A stretch of 64,000 bases of DNA, taken from NCBI GenBank assembly GCA_039519185.1, contig CM076854.1, forward strand, positions 72,287,948-72,351,947. The letters run 5' to 3'. A program made the position numbers and the translations under genes. This document shows, piece by piece, positions 57,462-64,000 of the stretch. Numbering within the stretch: position 1 is the first letter of the stretch; every line of letters begins with the position of its first letter. The notes beneath the pieces were generated by a model. The model was not told the origin of the DNA and did no database searches. It saw only the letters and a program-made list of their open reading frames with translations. This DNA comes from Astragalus membranaceus (taxonomy: Eukaryota > Streptophyta > Magnoliopsida > Fabales > Fabaceae).

Positions 57462-58183
57462 GAAACATGTTCAGGTAAAATGGGGTTGAATTTGTTTTTT
57501 TCTTAATTTCAAAACATTTTCCCATTAAAACTCATAACAAAAAAAATAGGTTTTATAATTTCTATTTTTGTTTTAAAACTAACACATCACCATCAATGGT
57601 CACCGAACACCACTCTGACCACCGCCACTTTGACCACCGCTGACCACCACTCCGACCACCGCCAACCACCACTCCGACCACCGCTTATCACCACTTCATC
57701 CACCTCTGATCATCAATCTGATCACCACCAGCTACCACTTAAACCACCGCCAACCACCAGTTCAACCACCACCAACCATCATTCCGGCCACCGCCGACCA
57801 CCGCTAGGTTTATGTTTTCATTTGTGTTTATGTTTGAAACTGATTTTGATTTTTTAAAATAAGATATAGTCTTTTCATCTATGTGTATGTTTGAAACTAA
57901 TTTTGATTTTTGAAAATTTCTTAACTCCAAACTGAATCTGTTTTTGGTTTTTAGAATTTTTAGAACTCAAAACAGAAACTAGATTTGGTTTTTGAAAATT
58001 TCAAAACAGAAATCAGAAAACCACCCCGAACGGAGCCTTAACTTTACCTCACATTGTTGGTCAAAAGAAACTTTACCTCACGTTCACGGGTATTAATGTT
58101 TTTAACATATTTTTATTAATGATTTTATTTTTTTAAAAAATTGTTTTAATTAATGAAATATTTTTATTATAGATGAAGCATCC

Positions 58184-58716
58184 ATTCTTTTTTGACCAAA
58201 ACAAACTCAATGCATTTCATTATAAATAATAGTCTCAATACAGGTTGGAATCAAATCAAATAACATAGAGCTAGCATGTAATCTTGATGTCATCGCAAGC
58301 GTAATCTTGATGTCATCGCAAGCGTATGAGCGGCAAGATTTGCTTGTCTTCGGACATAGCTAACCGCAAGCGTATGTAGGCCCTCCTTCACACCATTCAC
58401 AACTGGTAAGCAATCCAACTCAATGGTTACCGATGTCAGCCCCAGCTCAACCAACCAAAGTAGTGCTTGTCTCAATCCTATTGTTTCCACCTCTTGAGGT
58501 GTAGGAACACCCTCAAACCACATAGACTTCCCTTCATAAAACGCACCTGTGTGACAGCGAATACAGAAACACAGACCATACTTATTTTCATTCTCAAAAA
58601 TCGCAGCATAAACGTTACATTTATACCAACCTTCATTCGGTTTCTGCCAGTGATAATCAACCCCTCTTTGCGTCATAGAAGCCGTCGTTGCACCTTGCGG
58701 AATCGCCCTCGCTTGC
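58184..58716 (-). mobile_element. 5'-truncated LINE with RNase H (copy B)
   Basis: Flanked by TAGATGAAGCATCC (58170-58183 and 58717-58730). A 23-bp tandem duplication ('gtaatcttgatgtcatcgc' twice, about 58277-58322) that copy A lacks changes the reading frame, so the RNase H fragment (58290-58676) ends early with R-L-R-L-R. Confidence 0.82.
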
Positions 58717-58730
58717 TAGATGAAGCATCC

Positions 58731-59281
58731 TTTCAAAAAATATGCATTTGGATGGACTAAGATTTAAGTACTTTCTGCCGGAAATGGATTGTCTACCTTT
58801 ATGGCGGAAAAAGACACATACCTTTAGGTGATTTTAAACATAAAAGAGGAGAGAGAATGTAGTAAATATGAAGGGGAAATAGGAGAGAGAAAATGAGAGA
58901 TAGAGACAAAGGTAGGTACCTTTTCCCTCCCAAGATAATCCATACCCCTTTCTGCCAAGACTTTCTACTCAAGCACTCTCGTCTCTTGGACTCATAGAGT
59001 ACCACTAAAAGCTGTTCATTTTCCAACAAAACTTGAACTGATAATAAAATCGCTCTTTTGTCCATGACTCTTTGTTTCCACTTTTAGTTTTACTATGAGT
59101 CCATTCAGTTGCACAATTAATTGAAGGCTCTTTCTTAGTTTCCAACCTTATTCGCTCACACATTCCACTACCACCTCTTGGTTTCCAACAATATTTTATT
59201 TTTGAAGTTCAAAACCTTATCTCTATCTGAAGCATTGTCTTTCTTCGGTGCTTTATGCTATTTGGATCAGTATAGTTTCCT
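58731..59281. promoter_or_regulatory. 5' flank of gene copy B
   Basis: Appears identical to 16124-16674. No assignable TATA box. Confidence 0.35.
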
Positions 59282-60208
59282 ATGGATGAGAAGAAGTATG
59301 GTCTAGAAGAGTCGAAGCAGAATATTAAGAAGCTTTGTCAGCATCTAGTAGCAGTTAACTTTTACAATGTTGCCACTCTTAGTGCTTTCGTCTCACGTAA
59401 CTTTGAGTTAGCCTTGATGGAACCTAATTTATGTGAATTATGTGCCATTTCCTTTTTTCATCTGGCAGATACATTGCCTAATCTCATTCAAGACAATGAA
59501 GTCATAAGTTTTAAGAACTTATTATTAGACAAATGCCACAAAGAATTTGAGAGTAGATGTGAAAGAGATCAAGATAATAAGAAACAATCTGATAAAGAAA
59601 GAAAAGAGAAACGAAGCAAGGCGAAAAGACGCATGCTTGGTAATATCAGATTGATTGGAGAACTGTATAAGAAGGGGATGTTGACAGAGAGGAGAATTCA
59701 TGAGTATATCAACAAGTTACTGGGTGGTGAGTCTAAGGATCCTAATGAAGAAGATATAGAAGCTTTGTGTAAACTGATGAGTACTATTGGGGTGATGATT
59801 GACCACCCTAAAGGTAAGGAACATATGGATTCATATTTTGAAAGGATGATATTCTTATCAAATAATATGAATTTATCTTCTAAGGTGAAGTTGATGTTGA
59901 AGCGTGTGATTGATTTGAGAAAGAATAAATGGCAACATAGGAGAAAAGTTGAAGGTCTAAAGAAGATATCTTCTATGTTGAATGGTGTTATTGGTCTGAC
60001 AAAGAAAAAATGGCAACAAAAGAGAAAATTTGAAGGTCTAAAGAAGATTGAAGAGGTGCACAGAGATGCTTCCAAAGAGAGAAAGGCTCAAGGTGAGGGT
60101 AATAGTTCAGCAAGAAGGATCCCACAGAGTAATGGCAGTGACTCAGTGTCTCTTCCAGCAGAATCATGTACTAAAGACAGAGTAATGGTAGAAGTAATTA
60201 GCATTTGA
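59282..60208 (+). CDS. Truncated eIF4G-like protein, single MIF4G domain (copy B)
   Basis: The frame encodes 308 residues. The first 300 or so match exon 1 of the gene at 16675 with no visible amino-acid change. They contain MIF4G at 13-225 (LGNIRLIGELYKK, IEALCKLMSTIG, LRKNKW), the duplicated K-W-Q-x2-R-K helix, and the tail up to C-T-K-D-R. Then the segmental duplication ends, and eight new residues (V-M-V-E-V-I-S-I) precede a stop. The eIF4E-binding motif and second MIF4G of the parent are absent, and no splice acceptor leading to them exists within 3 kb. The promoter region is retained, so expression is possible. A protein that could bind eIF4A or eIF3 without eIF4E would be expected to act as a decoy or regulator, but this is inference; a recent pseudogene is equally possible. 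Confidence 0.72.
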   Translation: MDEKKYGLEESKQNIKKLCQHLVAVNFYNVATLSAFVSRNFELALMEPNLCELCAISFFHLADTLPNLIQDNEVISFKNLLLDKCHKEFESRCERDQDNKKQSDKERKEKRSKAKRRMLGNIRLIGELYKKGMLTERRIHEYINKLLGGESKDPNEEDIEALCKLMSTIGVMIDHPKGKEHMDSYFERMIFLSNNMNLSSKVKLMLKRVIDLRKNKWQHRRKVEGLKKISSMLNGVIGLTKKKWQQKRKFEGLKKIEEVHRDASKERKAQGEGNSSARRIPQSNGSDSVSLPAESCTKDRVMVEVISI

Positions 60209-60809
60209 TTACATTTTATATTGCTAAACCTATTCTTTCTACTTATATTCGAAATTGGATGGAGTATTGTTTAAGTTACGTGAATGTTTTAAGAAAGTGA
60301 TTGATTATAATTGTTTTCAAAGCAAAATAATATTTGTTAACATAGATATTTTTGAGTATTTTTTTTCCTGTAAACTGAGTCTCCTTTGCGTGTAATTGCA
60401 GAGAAAAATCCTCCGATGTAGGTAGGACCAAGATATTTCTAAGTATAGGAGGAACTAAATGAAAAAACTAAAGTTATTGAAATATAAATACATAAAAAAT
60501 AGTAACAAATAGTTAATGAAATCTTTATATTCTAAAATTAGAAATTATTTAAAAGATACAAAATATCCTAAAGATGACACTTGAAGATGATATATAGATG
60601 GACTAACACTTACTAGTTCTAGAGTACAAAACATTTACTAGTACTACTACCCGGTGCTTTTCAAGGTTAGAGAGCAATTAAGTCTATCACCAGTCTACTA
60701 GTCAAATTGATCACTAGTATAATATAAAATAGGAGAATTCTACGATATCCATTGAGCTCTATTGAGTTTGATACGTTTGTAGGCAAAATTAGTACAATAT
60801 TTAAATATT
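60209..60809. other. Sequence beyond the breakpoint; no gene recognised
   Basis: A/T-rich, with no similarity to the exon 2 region of copy A and no frame of substance. 'cagagaaaaatcctccgatg' at 60401 follows a T-rich stretch and could be a splice acceptor, but no coding sequence follows. Confidence 0.4.
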
Positions 60810-61395
60810 AAAATGTCTAAATACACGTGTAGTCCCTACAAATATATATACGTTTGATCCAATTTAGTCATTTTAAATGTACAATTTTGTTTTTCATCCT
60901 TGCAAAAATGTAGGTTTTATCCAGTTTAGTCCCTGTAAAAATAATTTTTTTCTATCCCTGCAAATAGACGTTTCATCCAATTTAGTCCCTATAATACGTA
61001 AAATCTTTTATTTTAGTCCTTTTTTCTGCTAATATTGGAAGGTTAAAATCAAATATTTTGCTTATTATCCCAAGTAGGTAGCTCAGTTGGCGAGCTAAGG
61101 GATATCAAAGGAGTGCACCAAAAGAGTGCAAGAAGGAGGTCTCGGGTTCAAACCCCGGAAACTAACATTCCCCACCCCCACTAACATTGCTTATCAAAAA
61201 AAATATTTTGCTTATTACAAGGACCAAACTAGATAAAACGTTTATATGCAAGTATAGAAAATAAAATTTTATTTTTATAGGGACTAAACAGGAAAAAATG
61301 TATTTTTTATTACGAAACAGGATAAAATGTATATTTGAAAAGACGATAAACAAATATTTATTTTTATAGGGACTAAACATATATTTAAAACTACA
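60810..61395. mobile_element. MULE-like MITE interrupted by a SINE
   Basis: The left part has 'agtccctacaaatatatat' and several 'ccaatttagtccct' motifs, mirrored on the right by 'agggactaaacatatattt' and 'aggaccaaactag'. The foldback is imperfect. The right end is shared with 20826-20850. The SINE at 61068-61201 is inserted in it. Confidence 0.5.
61068..61201 (+). mobile_element. tRNA-derived SINE with perfect 16-bp TSD
   Basis: A box 'gtagctcagttggcgag', B box 'gggttcaaacccc', end 'attgcttatcaaaaaa'. The target duplication 'aatattttgcttatta' flanks it exactly (61052-61067 and 61202-61217). It is the best-preserved copy of this family in the window. Confidence 0.92.
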
Positions 61396-61543
61396 AAAAA
61401 AGACACGTCATATTTTTATTGGATGTTGGGTATCATACCCAACAAAATTCAATGGATATCAGAGTATTTACCAGTAAAATATTATGAGGTGGTTGAAATT
61501 GTATCAACCAGTATCAAATCTCAACTATTTATGATATTCTATA

Positions 61544-63027
61544 GGCTTAAATATATGTTACCCCTGCAAATATCCTCATTTTTCATTTACCCCGTTGCAA
61601 ATTTAGTTTTTTTAAAAAACACCTTACAAATATTAAGTGTTTCTAGTTACCCCCTCTGTTAACTTTTCTGTTAAAAAAATGATGTGGCAAACGAATATGA
61701 CGTCAGCAATGACGTCACCGCCACGTGTCACCATATTATTGGACCTTTGTGACACATGACACTGACATGTGCGACGTCAGCAACCAATGGATGGCTGCCA
61801 CGTGGCGCTGGCTTGGCAATGTGGAATATTGTGTGTTACTAAATAAATCAACATTTTGGCAAGAATTAGAGTCGAACCCATGACCTTTGAGTGATATAGT
61901 TTCGCAAATACCACTAAGCCACTACAAGATTTGAGTAAATAAGGCTAACATTTGATATATATTACATAGTTTATCTAATCTGTACTTCATCTTCTTCAAC
62001 GCAAAAACTGTTCATCATCTTCTTCAGACCAACACAAAATCGATCTGCTTACTCTTAGTTCAAATCGAAATTAAACGACATGTTCTTATGTGAAATCCCA
62101 AATTAATTTTCATAATCGCAGACCAGTGCCTTGGTGTTCTTATTTAATCTGCTTCATACCCATTATTCTTGGTGTTCATATCTATCTTGTTCTCCGCGTT
62201 CATACCCAAATTAATAACAACAAAAACAAAAATCGAATTTAAATGAAAACAGATTTGTGTTTCAAAATGATTCTCGTTTCGATTTCGCATCGATTTCGTT
62301 TGTCAGTTTTAATCCCAACATTTTGATTTCGTTTCTAGGTTTTACGTTTTCTAGATTTTGATCTTGTTTTCTAGATGTTGTTAATCTTTTAAACTCCAAT
62401 TTCGATTTTGTTGTTAATCTGTTAAACTCCAATTTCGATTTTGATCTTGTTTTCCAGATGTTGTTAATCTGATAAACTCCAATTTCGTTTCTGGTTTTCC
62501 GCTTGAGGATGAAGATGAAGTTTTGTTCAAAATAAGAACTAATTATGTAATATATATTTGTTGCTGGCTTTAGGTTTACAAATATGCAGGTGGCTTAGTG
62601 GTATTAATCAGTTTGCATAACTCGTGGTCAAGGGTTCAAATCCCTTATTAGCCAAAACTTTAATCTTTTTAGTAACACACAAGATTCCACATTGCCAAGC
62701 CAGTACCACGTGGCAGCCATCCATTGGTTGTTGACGTGGCACATGTCAGTGCCACGTGGCCATGATGACATAGGGTGCTGACGTGGCATGTCAGTGCCAC
62801 GTGTCACAAAGGTCCAATAATATGGTGACACGTGACAGTGACGTCATTGCTGACGTCATTGCTGACGTCATCTCCGTTTGCCACATCATTTTTCTTACAG
62901 AGAAGTTAACAGAGGGGGGGTAACTAGAAACACTTAATATTTGCAAGGTGTTTTTTTTAAAAAAAAATTTGTAGGGGGGTAAATGGAAAATGAGGATATT
63001 TGCAAGGGGGTAACATATATTTAAGCC
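61544..63027. mobile_element. MULE-like element with long inverted arms, 1.48 kb
   Basis: The ends are GGCTTAAATATATGTTACCC and its complement. A 9-bp target duplication TATTCTATA/TATTTTATA (one mismatch) flanks it, and the empty site is preserved at about 21000-21010. The inverted arms run about 380 bp, with blocks of 'gacgtcagcaatgacgtca', 'ccacgtgtcacc' and 'tggatggctgccacgtgg'. The unique centre (61935-62580) has 'cttcatcttcttcaac' and a 60-bp tandem repeat ('gttaatctgttaaactcc'), reminiscent of a captured gene 5' region. No transposase is present. Confidence 0.85.
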
Positions 63028-63083
63028 TATTTTATATTATATTCTACACCCAATTTCAATGGTACATTGATCCCTCGCACTAT

Positions 63084-63515
63084 AAGTCTCTATTTAGCAA
63101 AAAGTAGCGGATAGCGGATAAGCTAGCGAATAGTGGATAAGCTAGTGAATAGCGGATAAACTAGCATATATCGGATGATAAAATAACCAATAAAATATTA
63201 CAAGGTGTTTGATAAAATTAACGATTGAACTAACTCATAGATATAAAATGACATAAATAGACATTTGTAATTAATGTTTAAATATGAGAGAGAATATTCA
63301 TTTAGTTGGGGACAAATGAGGAATTTAATTAAAGTAGCAGGGGTAAAAATGAGAAAAAATGAAACACTATAAGCTATAAGGTCAAACGCTACTTCAAGTA
63401 GCGTTTCAAAAAAATGCTATAAGCTACTAAAAAACACTATAAGCTACACATGCCAAACACTTAACAAAGACTCATCCGCCGTAAGCTAGCGGATTGGCAT
63501 TGCCAAACAGAGTCT
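63084..63515. mobile_element. hAT-like MITE
   Basis: Counterpart of 21059-21476, with ends 'agtctctatttagcaa' and 'ttgccaaacagagtct' and an interior of 'agcggataagctagcg' repeats. Confidence 0.66.
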
Positions 63516-64000
63516 AAGACTTTGGATCCCCTTCTTCCACTCTCCCTACATCTCCCTCCATCCTCTCTATATCCTATGAAGCCTGACACTTCCGGTTGAA
63601 GACGTGTCCGGTGTCCGACATGTCCCGACACCGACACAACACTTCAATTACTTGTATTGTTCAATATTTTTCAAATTAAAATCGGTGTGTGCATGTCCAT
63701 GCCCGTGTCGTGTATCCGCCTCATCATTCATTTAAAAAAATTTAATGATGAGAGAAAGAAAAATTAAGGAGAGATAGAGAATATGGAAGGAAAAGATTCA
63801 AGTTTCACGCTATAAACCACCTACTAGTACTAGTTACTAGGCAGAGTTCTAGAGAATGTGATGATGGCATTCATACCAACTCCCAGGCTTCCCACAATTG
63901 GACGTGATCAGAATCAAGATTGAAGACATTTGAAGACTATTTGAAGACTAAATGAAGACTATTATGAAGTTGTAATATGTATTAGTAGGATATCTTTTGG
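63516..64000. other. Right end of window; no gene recognised
   Basis: 63516-63572 and 63720-63800 match 21477-21640. Between them is an insertion (63573-63720) with 'gtgtccggtgtccgacatg' and 'tcccgacaccgacacaac', a short motif-rich repeat. 63900-64000 has 'gaagactatttgaagacta' repeats. Confidence 0.45.

Larger units (their letters stand above)
41938..60181. repeat. Segmental duplication, right copy (B)
   Basis: It repeats 1-17574 in the same orientation and order. The left limit of similarity here is set only by the window start. The right limit is inside the eIF4G-like gene at 'aaagacaga'. The 13 bases after the last shared base include 'gtaatgg', and the junction carries a 12-bp direct repeat 'acagagtaatgg' also found about 60 bp upstream (60124-60135). 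Confidence 0.96.

Overview
This is a stretch of plant nuclear DNA, AT-rich and dense in retrotransposons. The genes have eukaryotic structure: eIF4G-type MIF4G proteins, one with a GT-AG intron. The mobile elements are plant types: Ty1/copia, Ty3/gypsy, LINEs with an RNase H domain, a tRNA-derived SINE, MULE and hAT MITEs, CACTA ends and a probable Helitron end. The MITE termini (GG-TTAAATATG type with 'tttttggtcc') and the LTR families suggest a legume, but that is an inference and the species is not determined.

Layout. Bases 1-17574 and 41938-60181 are two direct copies of one segment of about 18 kb, almost identical by eye, about 42 kb apart. The left copy runs off the window. Each copy holds, in order: a degenerate repeat block; a MITE; a LINE fragment (minus) split by a non-autonomous LTR retrotransposon (TSD CATAT); a roughly 395-bp tandem array split by a decayed Ty3/gypsy element (minus, TSD GTTTT); low-complexity DNA; a SINE; a 5'-truncated LINE carrying RNase H; and the start of an eIF4G-like gene. 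In the left copy that gene continues through a 117-bp intron into an eIF4E-binding motif and a second MIF4G domain. In the right copy it is cut at the duplication breakpoint and ends on a short unrelated tail.

Between the copies, 19.4-24 kb holds CACTA, hAT, MULE-MITE and Helitron-like remnants. 24025-28969 is a young Ty1/copia element with matching LTRs and TSD but a broken gag-pol. 29246-31135 is a third eIF4G-derived gene with two MIF4G domains, a duplicated and altered eIF4E-site-like segment, and a C-terminal hydrophobic anchor. 33085-36366 is a small gag-only LTR element on the minus strand (TR-GAG type) with TSD CTACT. 37976-39778 is a solo LTR (TSD CTTAA) related to the gypsy LTR. 39962-41365 is an older, diverged relative of the start of the duplicated segment. 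Right of copy B, 60182-64000 has no recognised gene. It holds nested MITEs, a SINE with a clear TSD, and a 1.48-kb inverted-repeat MULE-like element.

The only plausible cellular genes are the three eIF4G-derived loci, 16675-19482, 29246-31135 and 59282-60208. All lack the C-terminal MA3 region, and two lack a canonical eIF4E-binding site, so they look like a local amplification of partial translation-initiation scaffolds inside a transposon-rich region. Whether they are expressed cannot be told from sequence. All coordinates and similarity judgements were made by eye.
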